A DNA stretch of 64,000 nucleotides from Lachnospiraceae bacterium (GTDB taxonomy: Bacteria > Bacillota > Clostridia > Lachnospirales > Lachnospiraceae). The notes beneath the pieces were generated by a model. That model saw only the letters and a program-made list of their open reading frames with translations, searched no databases and was not told the origin of the DNA. The position numbers and the translations under genes are program-made. Each line of letters begins with the position of its first letter. Within the stretch, counting starts at the first letter, position 1. The stretch covers positions 21,586 to 85,585 of the forward strand of contig JAFXXN010000144.1 of the NCBI GenBank assembly GCA_017542245.1, in the 5' to 3' direction. Below, one piece after another: positions 41,336 through 50,568 of the stretch.

Positions 41336-41896
41336 TTGAAACTCAAGAAGATAAATGCGGTATTATCACTGTTAACAATATTTTTTATTTTGATACATAT
41401 TGGGTATAATGTGTATTGTTATTTAGCATTTTATTATAATCCTACACTAAAAACCATTACCGCCATGCCGATAATGGTACTTGCATGTTTACACGGTATA
41501 TGTGGGATGATATCGGTTTTTCTTATGGGGGATGGTACCAGACTGGATTTATATCCAAAACAGAACAAGAGGACTATTATTCAGCGTGTATCGGCAGCAT
41601 TGATATTTCCTTTGCTTATTTTACACCTTAATACATTTAATCTTCTGAAAAGCAGTGCTGAAGAAAACAAAATGATTCTTTTTTATACAGTGATTTTTTG
41701 CCAGATTCTATTTTATGCCATTATTATAATTCATACTGTGACATCGGCATCTAAGGCATTTATCACTTTGGGGCTTCTTTCTTCACCGCAAAAACAGAAA
41801 AAGCTGGATAAAATCATATATATTGCCGGAGCGTTGATTTTTGTATTTGCAGTTTTTGCAGTTGTTAAGACGCAGTTCTCTATGTTTTTTAAATGA
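41336..41896 (+). CDS. fumarate reductase/succinate dehydrogenase membrane subunit
   Basis: The 186-residue protein has four to five membrane helices (about 10-30, 42-62, 80-97, 112-136, 158-180). Histidines fall inside helices (LIHIGYN, CLHGICGM, LHLNTF, IIHTVTSAS), as in the b-type cytochrome subunit of SQR/QFR enzymes. I choose TTG 41336 since AAGAAGG lies just before it; TTG 41315 lies inside the composite repeat. It is followed by the flavoprotein and iron-sulfur genes, so anchor and quinone-binding function is clear from context, though the similarity is faint. Confidence 0.75.
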   Translation: MKLKKINAVLSLLTIFFILIHIGYNVYCYLAFYYNPTLKTITAMPIMVLACLHGICGMISVFLMGDGTRLDLYPKQNKRTIIQRVSAALIFPLLILHLNTFNLLKSSAEENKMILFYTVIFCQILFYAIIIIHTVTSASKAFITLGLLSSPQKQKKLDKIIYIAGALIFVFAVFAVVKTQFSMFFK

Positions 41897-41955
41897 TGTG
41901 AAAGCGGATACAAAGCAGGAAGGTTTTGTTTTTGCATCATAAGAGGAGGCAGCGA

Positions 41956-43629
41956 ATGAAAGAAATTTTGATCATCGGCAGCGGTATATCGGGTATGACT
42001 TGTGCCATCCGCTGTGCTGAGAAAGGCATGCATGTTAAAATTTTATCTCCGTTTCCGTCGGAACGGTCTCAGTCCGTGATGGCAGCGGGAGGTATTAACG
42101 CAGTAAGAGCTGAACACGAATCGGGAGATTCGGTAGAGAGCCATATAGAAGATACACTTAAAGGTGGATGTTATATAAATGGGGAAAATGCTGTCACAGG
42201 ACTGTGTCAGGATGCAGATAGTATCATCAGTTATCTTGAAAGTATAGGAACAGTATTTTCTGTAGATGAAAAAGAGCAGTCGATGAGGAGAGCTTTTGGC
42301 GGTCAGTCACATAAAAGAACATATTATTGCGGTTCATCTACAGGGAAACAGATAGTGTCGGCTTTGATTATGGAACTGCGCAGATATGAGGCTTGCGGAC
42401 TTGTTACGCGTATGCTTGGAAAATGCTTTCATTCTGCTCTTATCAAGGATGGTATATGCTATGGTGCGGTTTTCTTTGATGAACATACTTATGAGCTGGA
42501 GGCTGTTTATGCCGACGCTACAGTAGTGGCTACGGGCGGACAGAATACATTATTCGGGAAAACCACCGGTTCTACGCAATGTGACGGTTATACAGCCGGG
42601 AAGCTTTTCATGCAGGGGGCAATTCTAAAAAATCTTGAGTTTATACAGTATCATCCGACTACGATAGAAACCTCACAGAAAAAAATGCTTATTTCTGAGG
42701 CAGCTCGAGGTGAAGGCGGCAGGCTGTTTTATTTAAAAAATTCCGAAGAAAGTAATTCTGATATTACATCGGATAAAAAAGATAACCGGATATATTTTAT
42801 GGAGGAGAAATACGGTCCCGGCGGAAATTTGATGACAAGAGACATAGTTTCAAGGGAAATTTATGCTGCCGGCAGAGAGGTATTTTTAGATGTTTCTTTC
42901 CTTGATAAAAATATCATTGATAAACGCCTTCCGGAAATCAGAGATCTATGTAAAAAATACAGAAATATAGATATTACAAAAGAATCAATACCTGTTTCGC
43001 CGTCTGTTCATTTCTTTATGGGCGGCTTGGCAGTACATCTGAACCATGAAACAAATATAAAAAATCTTTTTGCGGTGGGAGAATGCGCATCCATGTATCA
43101 TGGCGCAAACCGTCTGGGAGGGAATTCTCTTTTAGCCGCTATCCATAGCGGGAATGTAGCAGCTGAAGAAATATCAAACAGACCCGGTAATGAGCAGAGT
43201 CCGGAGTTTACAGAAGTAGTTAATGAAGAGCAGAGAATCCTTTTAAGTAAACTTGAATCTGCAAGTCCGTTTCCGGCTATGTATATTCGCGATATGCTGG
43301 CTGAAACCATGCAAAAGAAAATGGGTATTGTCAGAGATGAAAAGGTTTTGAATGAAGGAATTAATGATATAGATTATGATCTGTCCGTTGTTGACCAGAT
43401 AAAATATGACAGCAGTGTTTTGCCATATTTTAATTATAGTCTTACAGCTATGTTGACTTTGGCCAGAGCTGCGTTAACTATGGCAAAGGCACGTAAAGAA
43501 AGCCGCGGAGCACATTTTCGAAGCGATTATCCCGAAATTAGTGAAGATTATGCTTATGCTTCACTGATTTCGTTTGATAACGGAAAATATAATGTATGGT
43601 TAGACGATAGAAGAGAGTTTGAAAACTGA
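41956..43629 (+). CDS. frdA: fumarate reductase/succinate dehydrogenase flavoprotein
   Basis: The 557-residue protein has the family motifs: FAD loop IIGSGISGMTCAIRCAEKG at residue 5-23, AAGGINAV, FGGQSHKRTYYCG with the histidine for covalent FAD not cleanly in its usual place, HPTTI, EAARGEGGRLF, RDIVSREI with the catalytic Arg, and NLFAVGECASMYHGANRLGGNSLLAA. It moves electrons between fumarate/succinate and the Fe-S subunit at the inner face of the membrane. In an anaerobe fumarate reduction is more likely. GAGGAGG precedes ATG 41956. Order of genes: membrane subunit, flavoprotein, Fe-S subunit. Confidence 0.92.
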   Translation: MKEILIIGSGISGMTCAIRCAEKGMHVKILSPFPSERSQSVMAAGGINAVRAEHESGDSVESHIEDTLKGGCYINGENAVTGLCQDADSIISYLESIGTVFSVDEKEQSMRRAFGGQSHKRTYYCGSSTGKQIVSALIMELRRYEACGLVTRMLGKCFHSALIKDGICYGAVFFDEHTYELEAVYADATVVATGGQNTLFGKTTGSTQCDGYTAGKLFMQGAILKNLEFIQYHPTTIETSQKKMLISEAARGEGGRLFYLKNSEESNSDITSDKKDNRIYFMEEKYGPGGNLMTRDIVSREIYAAGREVFLDVSFLDKNIIDKRLPEIRDLCKKYRNIDITKESIPVSPSVHFFMGGLAVHLNHETNIKNLFAVGECASMYHGANRLGGNSLLAAIHSGNVAAEEISNRPGNEQSPEFTEVVNEEQRILLSKLESASPFPAMYIRDMLAETMQKKMGIVRDEKVLNEGINDIDYDLSVVDQIKYDSSVLPYFNYSLTAMLTLARAALTMAKARKESRGAHFRSDYPEISEDYAYASLISFDNGKYNVWLDDRREFEN

Positions 43630-43670
43630 TTTGCAAATAAATAGTTTTGATGTAAGGAAGGAAATAGGGA

Positions 43671-44372
43671 ATGACAGTAAAAATTCTGCGGCAGCAGTTT
43701 CCAAATTCAGAACCATATTTTGAGGAATTCGATTATGACGGGGCAAAGGATATTTCTGTGGCAGCGCTTTTGGACTATATTAATTATAATGATGATATAG
43801 TAACTACTGAAGGAAAGAAGACAACGAGGATAGGGTGGGAATGTTCCTGTCTGCAGGGCGTTTGCGGCGCCTGCGCCATAGTGATAAATAATGTTCCAGC
43901 TTTGGCTTGTGAAACATTTCTGAAAGATTTAAAAGGGGATAAAATTACAATACGTCCTTTGAGGAAATTTCCTGTAGTACATGATCTGTTGGTGGACAGG
44001 TCATCCATACAGGAAAATCTGAAGAAAACAAATGTGTTTATCGGTGAGTATAATGTACCTAACGATAAAGAAGGGAAAAAACATTCACAACATGTAAAAG
44101 AACACGAGATTCAGTATCTGGCTGCAAAATGCCTAAAGTGTGGATTATGTATGGAGGTATGTCCCAATTATATAAATGGGATGAATTTTTTTGGAGCCGC
44201 TTTTGCAAATGACTGTTATCTGGTAGCTTCAAGGAATTACGAGAAGACGCAAGAAATAAAAAAGTCATATTCGGAGTACTTCGGAAAGTCATGCTCGAAA
44301 TCACTGTCCTGCATGAATGTCTGTCCGGTAGGTATTCCGATGATTTCGACTATATCAAAACTGAACAGGTGA
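43671..44372 (+). CDS. frdB: fumarate reductase/succinate dehydrogenase iron-sulfur protein
   Basis: The 233-residue protein has an N-terminal [2Fe-2S] ferredoxin domain (CSCLQGVCGAC, with a further ALAC) and a C-terminal domain with CLKCGLCMEVCP and a second cysteine cluster ending CMNVCPVGIP, for the other Fe-S clusters. This is the electron wire between the flavoprotein and the membrane heme subunit. AAGGAAGGAAAT precedes the ATG. It lies 41 bases after frdA. Confidence 0.93.
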   Translation: MTVKILRQQFPNSEPYFEEFDYDGAKDISVAALLDYINYNDDIVTTEGKKTTRIGWECSCLQGVCGACAIVINNVPALACETFLKDLKGDKITIRPLRKFPVVHDLLVDRSSIQENLKKTNVFIGEYNVPNDKEGKKHSQHVKEHEIQYLAAKCLKCGLCMEVCPNYINGMNFFGAAFANDCYLVASRNYEKTQEIKKSYSEYFGKSCSKSLSCMNVCPVGIPMISTISKLNR

Positions 44373-44429
44373 TTGATTCCAATGTGATTTAATAGTAGTA
44401 ATGGTTTGTAACAAAAAAGGAGGTGCAAG

Positions 44430-45815
44430 ATGGGAGTAGTAGCTGCATTTATGGTACCGCATCCGCCAATGATAGTTCCGGCGGTAGGACATGGAAGTGA
44501 AAAACAGGTTGAAAAGACGATAGAAAGTTATGAAAGAGTGGCAGATGAAATTGCAAAATTAAAACCTGAGACGATTATAATTTCAAGCCCGCACAGTGTG
44601 ATGTATTCGGATTATTTTCATATTTCACCGGGAGTTAAGGCTACAGGCTCATTTGCCGAATTCGGAGCACCCCAGGTGAAATTTGAAGTAAAATATGACG
44701 CAGAGTTTGTAAATCTTCTTGCTAATAAGGCAATGGGCACGGGATTTCCTGCAGGATGTCTTGGCGAAAAGAAGAGGGAACTTGATCATGGCACGATGGT
44801 ACCATTATGGTTTATCACAAAAAAATATACTGACTTTAAACTTGTAAGGACCGGTCTTTCAGGCTTTGATCTTTTGAAGCATTACGAATATGGAATGATG
44901 ATAAAAGAGGCCGCCAGCGAGCTGGACAGACGCGTAGTTTATGTTGCCAGCGGTGATCTGTCACATAAGCTTCAGAGTTACGGACCATATGGGTTTGCTG
45001 AAGAAGGACCTGTATATGATGAGCGCATAATGGATGTATGTTCAAGAGCCGCTTTTGGCGAATTATTTGATTTTGATGAAAACTTCTGCAATAAGGCAGC
45101 AGAATGCGGACATAAATCCTTTGTAATAATGGCCGGCGCACTTGACGGTTTAGATGTTGAAGCGAAGCAATATTCACATGAGGATGTGACAGGTGTCGGA
45201 TATGGTATATGCTCATTTATGCCTTTAGGGCCTGATGACGACAGGCATTTCCTTGAAAAGAGACTTGAAGCAGAGGATAAGCTTTTAAAGGAGAAACAGG
45301 AAAAATCTGATGCTTATGTAAAACTGGCCAGAGCTTCGGCCGAAAAATATGTAAGAGAAAGAAAAGTCCTGGAAGTACCTGATTGGGTACCGAAAGAAAT
45401 GCTTGATACAAAAGCAGGAGCATTCGTGTCGGTTCATAAATTCGGTTCACTTAGGGGATGTATTGGTACAATTCTTTCTACCAGGAAAAACCTTGCGGAA
45501 GAAATAATCAGGAATGCAATAAGTGCGGTATCGCAGGATAACCGATTTGATCCGGTAGAAGTAGATGAACTTAAATGGCTGGATATAAATGTGGATGTAC
45601 TTTCAGAACCCGAAAGGATAGAATCAGAAGAACAGCTAGATGTTAAAAGATATGGTGTAATAGTAAGGAGCGGATACAAGCAGGGACTTCTCCTGCCTGA
45701 CCTTGAGGGGGTGGATACCGTGGAACAGCAGATATCCATCGCTATGCGTAAGGGCGGCATCACTCCCGGCAGCAATATAGATTTGTATCGTTTTGAAGTA
45801 GTACGGCATTATTAG
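44430..45815 (+). CDS. AmmeMemoRadiSam protein: Memo-AMMECR1 fusion
   Basis: The 461-residue protein joins a Memo-like domain (about 1-265: FMVPHPPMIVP, SSPHSVMYSDYF, DHGTMVPLWFI, VASGDLSHKL) to an AMMECR1 domain (about 285-461: ARASAEKYVRER, GAFVSVHKFGSLRGCIGT, AISAVSQDNRFDPV). This fusion and a radical SAM gene form the AmmeMemoRadiSam system, which is widespread in anaerobes but has no known reaction in bacteria. Memo has a non-heme-iron-dioxygenase-like pocket. AAAAAGGAGG precedes the ATG. It follows the fumarate reductase operon by 57 bases and the family B palindrome supplies its stop region. Confidence 0.92.
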   Translation: MGVVAAFMVPHPPMIVPAVGHGSEKQVEKTIESYERVADEIAKLKPETIIISSPHSVMYSDYFHISPGVKATGSFAEFGAPQVKFEVKYDAEFVNLLANKAMGTGFPAGCLGEKKRELDHGTMVPLWFITKKYTDFKLVRTGLSGFDLLKHYEYGMMIKEAASELDRRVVYVASGDLSHKLQSYGPYGFAEEGPVYDERIMDVCSRAAFGELFDFDENFCNKAAECGHKSFVIMAGALDGLDVEAKQYSHEDVTGVGYGICSFMPLGPDDDRHFLEKRLEAEDKLLKEKQEKSDAYVKLARASAEKYVRERKVLEVPDWVPKEMLDTKAGAFVSVHKFGSLRGCIGTILSTRKNLAEEIIRNAISAVSQDNRFDPVEVDELKWLDINVDVLSEPERIESEEQLDVKRYGVIVRSGYKQGLLLPDLEGVDTVEQQISIAMRKGGITPGSNIDLYRFEVVRHY

Positions 45816-45844
45816 GTGACAATGGGGACGGTTCTTTTTGTCAC
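45815..45844 (+). repeat. family B palindrome
   Basis: GGTGACAA, GGGACGGTTCT, TTGTCAC form a palindrome that overlaps the last base of the Memo-AMMECR1 stop codon. Confidence 0.75.
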
Positions 45845-45848
45845 AAAA

Positions 45849-45900
45849 GCCTTCCCCTTAAGGGGAAGGTGGCCGAACGAAGTGAGGACGGATGAGGTGT
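45849..45900 (+). repeat. family C repeat, copy 2, supplying the ribosome site
   Basis: CCTTCCCCTTAAGGGGAAGG is a long palindrome, then TGGCCGAACGAAGTGAGGAC and GATGAGGTGTG. The GAGGTG end is the only ribosome site in front of the radical SAM gene. Confidence 0.7.
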
Positions 45901-45903
45901 GAT

Positions 45904-46752
45904 ATGCCAGTATGTGACGTTTGTTTTCGGCAATGTAAAATAGAAGAAGGCAAGACAGGTTTTTGCGGTGGAAGAACCTGTCTTGATGGCATTGTAGTTG
46001 CAGCCAATTACGGACGGATAACCTCTGCGGCACTGGACCCGATAGAGAAAAAGCCTCTTAAAATGTTCAGACCCGGTAAAAAAGTGCTTTCCATTGGTTC
46101 ATACGGTTGCAATCTGAGATGCCCGTTCTGCCAGAACAGTGATATTTCCTGGTCAAAGGAGGCATTAGATTATAAAGATGCTGCTGATTATTTTTCACCG
46201 GAAGAGATAGTGGGAAGAGCGCTGGAGTTAAAGAACAGAGGCAATATCGGTGTGGCATTTACATATAATGAACCACTTATCGGTTATGAGTATGTGCGCG
46301 ATACGGCTAAACTTTCAAAAGAAGCCGGAATGGAAAACGTATTGGTAACTAACGGTACTGCAAGTCTTAAAGTATATAATGAGATAAAAGATTATATCGA
46401 TGCAATGAATATAGATTTAAAAGCATTTTCAGAAAGGTTCTACAAAAAGGTTATAGACGGGGACTTTGAGATGGTAAAAAGCTTTATCGAAAATTCGCTA
46501 CAAACCTGCCACGTTGAGCTTACCACATTGATTATTCCGGGAGAAAACGACAGCGAGGATGAGATGTTTGGTTTAAGCGGATGGGTTGCTTCGCTGGAGA
46601 AAAAATACAATAAAAATATTCCGCTTCACATTACCAGATTTTTCCCACGTTTTCATATGATGGATAAGAACCCTACATCTGTTGCCAAGATTTTGAAGCT
46701 TGTTGAAATTGCAAAGAAGAACCTGGAATACGTGTTTCCGGGGAACATTTAA
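45904..46752 (+). CDS. AmmeMemoRadiSam system radical SAM enzyme
   Basis: The 282-residue protein has the radical SAM motif CNLRCPFCQN (Cys69, 73 and 76) and the opening CDVCFRQCKIEEGKTGFCGGR, typical of the AmmeMemoRadiSam enzyme family. Further family text: GVAFTYNEPLIGYEYVRDTAKL, MNIDLKAFSERFY. ATG 45904 gives the usual start of the family; ATG 45892 would add four residues from the repeat. It reductively cleaves SAM to a radical; its substrate, probably linked to the Memo-AMMECR1 protein, is unknown. Confidence 0.92.
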   Translation: MPVCDVCFRQCKIEEGKTGFCGGRTCLDGIVVAANYGRITSAALDPIEKKPLKMFRPGKKVLSIGSYGCNLRCPFCQNSDISWSKEALDYKDAADYFSPEEIVGRALELKNRGNIGVAFTYNEPLIGYEYVRDTAKLSKEAGMENVLVTNGTASLKVYNEIKDYIDAMNIDLKAFSERFYKKVIDGDFEMVKSFIENSLQTCHVELTTLIIPGENDSEDEMFGLSGWVASLEKKYNKNIPLHITRFFPRFHMMDKNPTSVAKILKLVEIAKKNLEYVFPGNI

Positions 46753-46783
46753 ATCAATCAGAGGGACGGTTCTCTGATTGAAA
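46752..46783 (+). repeat. family B repeat, single arm
   Basis: AATCAGAG-GGACGGTTC-TCTGATT, same as the left arm of the composite elements, right after the radical SAM stop. Confidence 0.85.
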
Positions 46784-46837
46784 TTTGTCCGGGCAAATAA
46801 AAATGAAAGGTGAATTAATTTATAGGGGTAGTTAGAA

Positions 46838-47761
46838 ATGAATATCAGAACAAAGCAATTTCAAATACTTACAGATATAGAGCTGGTATATAAGCTTATG
46901 ACTGAAGTTTATAACCATGAAGAGAGCAACGGTCCTGCCGAACCGTTTTTTGAATATGCGGTAACTTCTCCGTGGCTGGAGAGGGATTTCCTTAGGTTAA
47001 ACCGTTTTTGGCTTGACGGCGATAACCCGGTAGCTTTTGTATTCTATGAGCAGCCTGTTACATCACTTTATTTTGTGCTTCGCCCCGGATATGAATTCCT
47101 TGCGAAAGAGATGATAGAATATGCAGAGAATAATTATCCAAAGTTTGACGAACCTACGGAACTGGTACTTATCTCAGGTCAGACGGCTTTAATAGAAGCA
47201 GCAAAATCGAGAGGCTTTGAACTTGCCTACGAAGAACCTGAACATTATTTTGACTTCCGTCTGGGTAAGCTTGATTATCCGCTTCCAAGTGGATATCACT
47301 TTGTGGATCCGACTGCATCAGACCCGTTGAAGACTGCCAAGTGTCTTTGGGACGGATTTAATAAATGGGAATTGGGAGAGTTTAAGGATTGGGATATTCC
47401 GACTAAGAACGAAGGAAGAAGCCCTTTTGAATTATATCAGAATGTGTTGGGTGCTACTATAGCTCCTGCTCCTCATGCGACATATGAGTACACAACGATC
47501 ATAGCTGATGAGAATGACGATTATGTCTGTTTCTCGGGTATGTGGTGGAACCCTAAGACTCATCTTGCTTACATGGAACCACTTTGCACTGTGCCCGAAC
47601 ATCAGCATAAGGGACTTGCGGCCGCTGCTCTTTCTCATCATGACAGCATCTTAAGACCTTTGGGCGCCGAGGTAATGACAGGCGGAGGAAATGATTTTTA
47701 TAAGAAGATCGGATACCAGTGTACGCGTATCTATGGTCATTATCAGAAGAAGAATTCGTAA
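46838..47761 (+). CDS. GNAT acetyltransferase with two domains
   Basis: The 307-residue protein has two GNAT-like halves. The C-terminal half (about 170-305) is well preserved: AYMEPLCTVPEHQHKGLAAAALSHHDSILRPLGAEVMTGGGNDFYKKIGYQCTRIYGHY. The first half (SLYFVLRPGYEFLAKEMIEYAENNYPKFDEP) is diverged. Substrate unknown. ATG 46838 has a weak ribosome site (GGGTAG). Confidence 0.85.
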   Translation: MNIRTKQFQILTDIELVYKLMTEVYNHEESNGPAEPFFEYAVTSPWLERDFLRLNRFWLDGDNPVAFVFYEQPVTSLYFVLRPGYEFLAKEMIEYAENNYPKFDEPTELVLISGQTALIEAAKSRGFELAYEEPEHYFDFRLGKLDYPLPSGYHFVDPTASDPLKTAKCLWDGFNKWELGEFKDWDIPTKNEGRSPFELYQNVLGATIAPAPHATYEYTTIIADENDDYVCFSGMWWNPKTHLAYMEPLCTVPEHQHKGLAAAALSHHDSILRPLGAEVMTGGGNDFYKKIGYQCTRIYGHYQKKNS

Positions 47762-47818
47762 AAGATGTTCATGAAAAGATAAGAAAACACGTGAATTTGC
47801 TCGTGAAAGGAAAGAAAA

Positions 47819-48295
47819 ATGTTAAAGGTAAGACACGCAACCAATGAAGATATTCCTGCAATCTTGAACCTCCTTGTCCAGGTGGATATGGTGCATCATA
47901 ATGGCCGTCCCGACATATTTAAAGGACCGACTACAAAATATAACGCGGATCAGCTTAAAAGAATAATATCGACTACCGAAACTCCAGTATTTGTATGTGC
48001 TGATGAAAACGGAACAGTTATAGGGCATGCTTTCTGCATACATAAGCAGGAATTAAACGATAATGTGCTGACGGATATAAAGACTCTGTACATCGATGAT
48101 ATCTGTGTTGATGAAAATCATCGTAGAAAAGGTGTGGGCGAAGCGTTATATAAATATGTGGTTGAATACGCGAAAGAAAATGCTTTTTACAACATCACGC
48201 TGAATGTTTGGAACTGCAACCCCGGAGCTATGAAATTTTATGAGATGCTGGGACTTAAACCGCTCAAGGTTTGTATGGAGCAGATACTTCAATAA
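47819..48295 (+). CDS. GNAT acetyltransferase
   Basis: The 158-residue protein has MLKVRHATNEDIPAILNLLVQVDMVHHNGRPDIF at the start, CADENGTVIGHAFCI, IDDICVDENHRRKGVGEALYKYVVEYAKEN with the acetyl-CoA loop, and LNVWNCNPGAMKFYEMLGLKPL. Probably modifies a small molecule or protein N-terminus; substrate unknown. GGAAAG precedes the ATG. Confidence 0.9.
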   Translation: MLKVRHATNEDIPAILNLLVQVDMVHHNGRPDIFKGPTTKYNADQLKRIISTTETPVFVCADENGTVIGHAFCIHKQELNDNVLTDIKTLYIDDICVDENHRRKGVGEALYKYVVEYAKENAFYNITLNVWNCNPGAMKFYEMLGLKPLKVCMEQILQ

Positions 48296-48306
48296 GAGGA
48301 AAATAT

Positions 48307-48337
48307 GGTGACAGAAAGAACCGTCCCCATTGTCACA
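48307..48337 (+). repeat. family B palindrome before GNAT gene
   Basis: GGTGACAG, AACCGTCCCC, TTGTCACA: inverted copy of the element at 45815. The following GATGAGGTG serves as ribosome site of the GNAT gene at 48352, as in family C ends. Confidence 0.75.
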
Positions 48338-48351
48338 TGATGAGGTGAAAC

Positions 48352-48837
48352 ATGGAATATGAAATAAAATTAGCAACAGAAAATGACAGAGCAGAAATTC
48401 TATCCCTATATAAAGCCCAGATTGGCAGGGAAAACTGTCCGTGGACAGATGAATACCCGTCGAATGAGTCAATAGATTTCGATCTTTCAAGAGATGCTCT
48501 GTTTGTACTTAAAATGGATGGGAAAATAAAGGCTGCAATTTCCTTAGAGGAAGATGAAGATGTTGACAATCTCACCTGCTGGGATAAAACACTTGCTCCT
48601 GAAGGCGAGGTAGCCAGGGTGGCAGTCCTTCCCGAAGCCCAGAACAAGGGACTTGGAAGAATCATGATGCAATACGCCATGGACGAATTAAAACGAAGAG
48701 GCTACAAGGGTATCCACATCTTAGTAAACAAACATAACATCAAAGCGATCAGATGTTATGAGGTATTCGGCTTTCGTACCGTAGGTGAATGTCATATGTA
48801 TGAACAGGATTTTTTCTGTTATGAGAGGGAACTATGA
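48352..48837 (+). CDS. GNAT acetyltransferase
   Basis: The 161-residue protein has IKLATENDRAEILSLYKAQIG, ALFVLKMDGKIKAAISL, VARVAVLPEAQNKGLGRIMMQYAMDELKRRGYKGIHILVNKHNIKAIRCYEVFGFRTVG. Substrate unknown. The stop overlaps the ATG of the phosphoesterase gene by four bases (ATGA). Confidence 0.9.
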   Translation: MEYEIKLATENDRAEILSLYKAQIGRENCPWTDEYPSNESIDFDLSRDALFVLKMDGKIKAAISLEEDEDVDNLTCWDKTLAPEGEVARVAVLPEAQNKGLGRIMMQYAMDELKRRGYKGIHILVNKHNIKAIRCYEVFGFRTVGECHMYEQDFFCYEREL

Positions 48838-49760
48838 TCAAATTTTTGGCCTTCACGGATCTACACTATGACTATGCAACACATGGTGATGAACGTATCC
48901 GGCAGATTTTGAGCAGAGCAAAGAGCGAAAATGTGGACTTTGTTGTATCTCTGGGGGATATCACGGCACCGTTTGAGCAGTATGATCATGTGCTCGAAAA
49001 GCTTAAGAGTTCCAGCTTGCCATTCTATACGGTGCTTGGAAACCACGATGTTAAAGTGGATCTGTATAAGACGATGGAATTTCTGGGGCTTAAGGAACAG
49101 TATTATTCTTTTACTCATGGCGATATTAAATTTCTTTTTTTGAATTCGTGCTATTACAGGCAGGGAAATGAGGAACACTCCTTTCCTGAGATAAAGGGTG
49201 AAGGAGTGGATACACCTATCATTCCAAAAGAGGAGATGGAGTGGTTGAAAAAAGAGTTAGAAGATGATAAGGATTATGTGATTTTTTCTCATCACAGCTT
49301 TACGAATCAATTCCGGAATCGTGCTGTTCGAAACAGGCAGGAAATCTTTGACCTGTTTAAAGGGAAAAACATTCTGCTTTGCATGAACGGACATGATCAT
49401 GGGGATGACTTTAAAGTTATCGATCAGGTACCGTTCTATACGTTGAATTCCGCTTACGGACCTTGGATCGGTGTTCCAAACGGTGATGCTGATCTGATGC
49501 GAAAATATGAACACCTCCACGGCTATGTGCCTTATGACAGAGCGCTCAGTGCAGTAGTAACTATAGAAAGTAATGTTGATCATAAACATTCAGGAGTGAT
49601 CAGAATTGAAGGTATGCAGGTTGATTATGAGTCAGCGACACCGGCAGAACTTGGTCTTGCGGAACCTCGCTGGAATGGGGTTTCTATAGAATCTAAAGCA
49701 GGTTCATTTGTAATATTTTACGATAATGAAAAGAAAGAGATAAGTAAAAATCAATTATAA
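48834..49760 (+). CDS. calcineurin-like metallophosphoesterase
   Basis: The 308-residue protein has the motif set DLHYD (residues 8-12), GDITAP, GNHD, a SHHSF block and NGHDHGDD, which bind two metal ions. Family members hydrolyse phosphoesters, such as cyclic nucleotides or phospholipids. No signal peptide is present. It is translationally coupled to the GNAT gene upstream. Confidence 0.9.
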   Translation: MIKFLAFTDLHYDYATHGDERIRQILSRAKSENVDFVVSLGDITAPFEQYDHVLEKLKSSSLPFYTVLGNHDVKVDLYKTMEFLGLKEQYYSFTHGDIKFLFLNSCYYRQGNEEHSFPEIKGEGVDTPIIPKEEMEWLKKELEDDKDYVIFSHHSFTNQFRNRAVRNRQEIFDLFKGKNILLCMNGHDHGDDFKVIDQVPFYTLNSAYGPWIGVPNGDADLMRKYEHLHGYVPYDRALSAVVTIESNVDHKHSGVIRIEGMQVDYESATPAELGLAEPRWNGVSIESKAGSFVIFYDNEKKEISKNQL

Positions 49761-49860
49761 TTATTCTGTCTATTTCCATTTTGGATTTAATCTGATATTA
49801 TCATACTTGTAAAAGCGCTGATACAAAAAAATAAAAAATTGAAAACGAAAGGATGATAAT

Positions 49861-50568
49861 ATGAACAGAGATATATTTATAAGAAACCTGACTAAAGACA
49901 GGATTGAGATGAGCCCCAAGGGAAGAAATGCAAACGAGTTATCGGTTGAAGAATTCGAGAAAAACTACGAGAATTTCTTTGACATGATATTTGAGATTGC
50001 CGGAACGGATATTTCTTCGCTTACAGGATACGGAGAATTTGATGAGAACAACATTGCTCCATATAAAACAGTAGAGGAGTTTATCATAGACACCTTTAAT
50101 GAGGAGAAAGAAGGATACTGGCATAACTGGACACAGATGTTTGAGACGTCTTTCCTGAAAAAAGATTATTTTGATAAGATCTATGCCAAAGCACTTGAAT
50201 ATGCTCCTTACTGCGAAGGGCAGAGATATCTGGCAAATAACAATACGTTTTTCTGTAACATGGTAGTTGATGAGTCCGGAAAAACATATTGCGCAGATTG
50301 GGGAAGAGCAGGCATAATGGATTACATGATGGATTTCGCCATTCTGGATCTAAATAAGCCATATCTGCTGGTACCGGAAAAGCTTTATGAATATGCTAAA
50401 AGTAAAAACATTGAAATCAAGAATTTCAGAGAACGTTTTCTGTGTATGGCGTATTTCAAAGGAATCCACACTTTGATGTGGCACGCATCCATAGATGATC
50501 TTGAGTCCTGTGAATCTATTACAAGGTCAATTAATGCTTTAGAAGAACGTATGAGTAAATTAATATGA
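49861..50568 (+). CDS. degenerate aminoglycoside phosphotransferase-like protein
   Basis: The 235-residue protein matches the C-lobe of APH/hygromycin phosphotransferase: LANNNTFFCNMVVD, then ADWGRAGIMDYMMDFAILDL and LCMAYFKGIHTLMWHASI. In active kinases the first block is HGDF...N, with catalytic Asp; here His and Asp are both Asn, while the magnesium Asp (ADWGR) remains. The N-lobe is short. A pseudokinase or binding protein is more likely than an active enzyme. ACGAAAGGATG lies just before the ATG. Its stop overlaps the next gene by four bases. Confidence 0.65.
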   Translation: MNRDIFIRNLTKDRIEMSPKGRNANELSVEEFEKNYENFFDMIFEIAGTDISSLTGYGEFDENNIAPYKTVEEFIIDTFNEEKEGYWHNWTQMFETSFLKKDYFDKIYAKALEYAPYCEGQRYLANNNTFFCNMVVDESGKTYCADWGRAGIMDYMMDFAILDLNKPYLLVPEKLYEYAKSKNIEIKNFRERFLCMAYFKGIHTLMWHASIDDLESCESITRSINALEERMSKLI

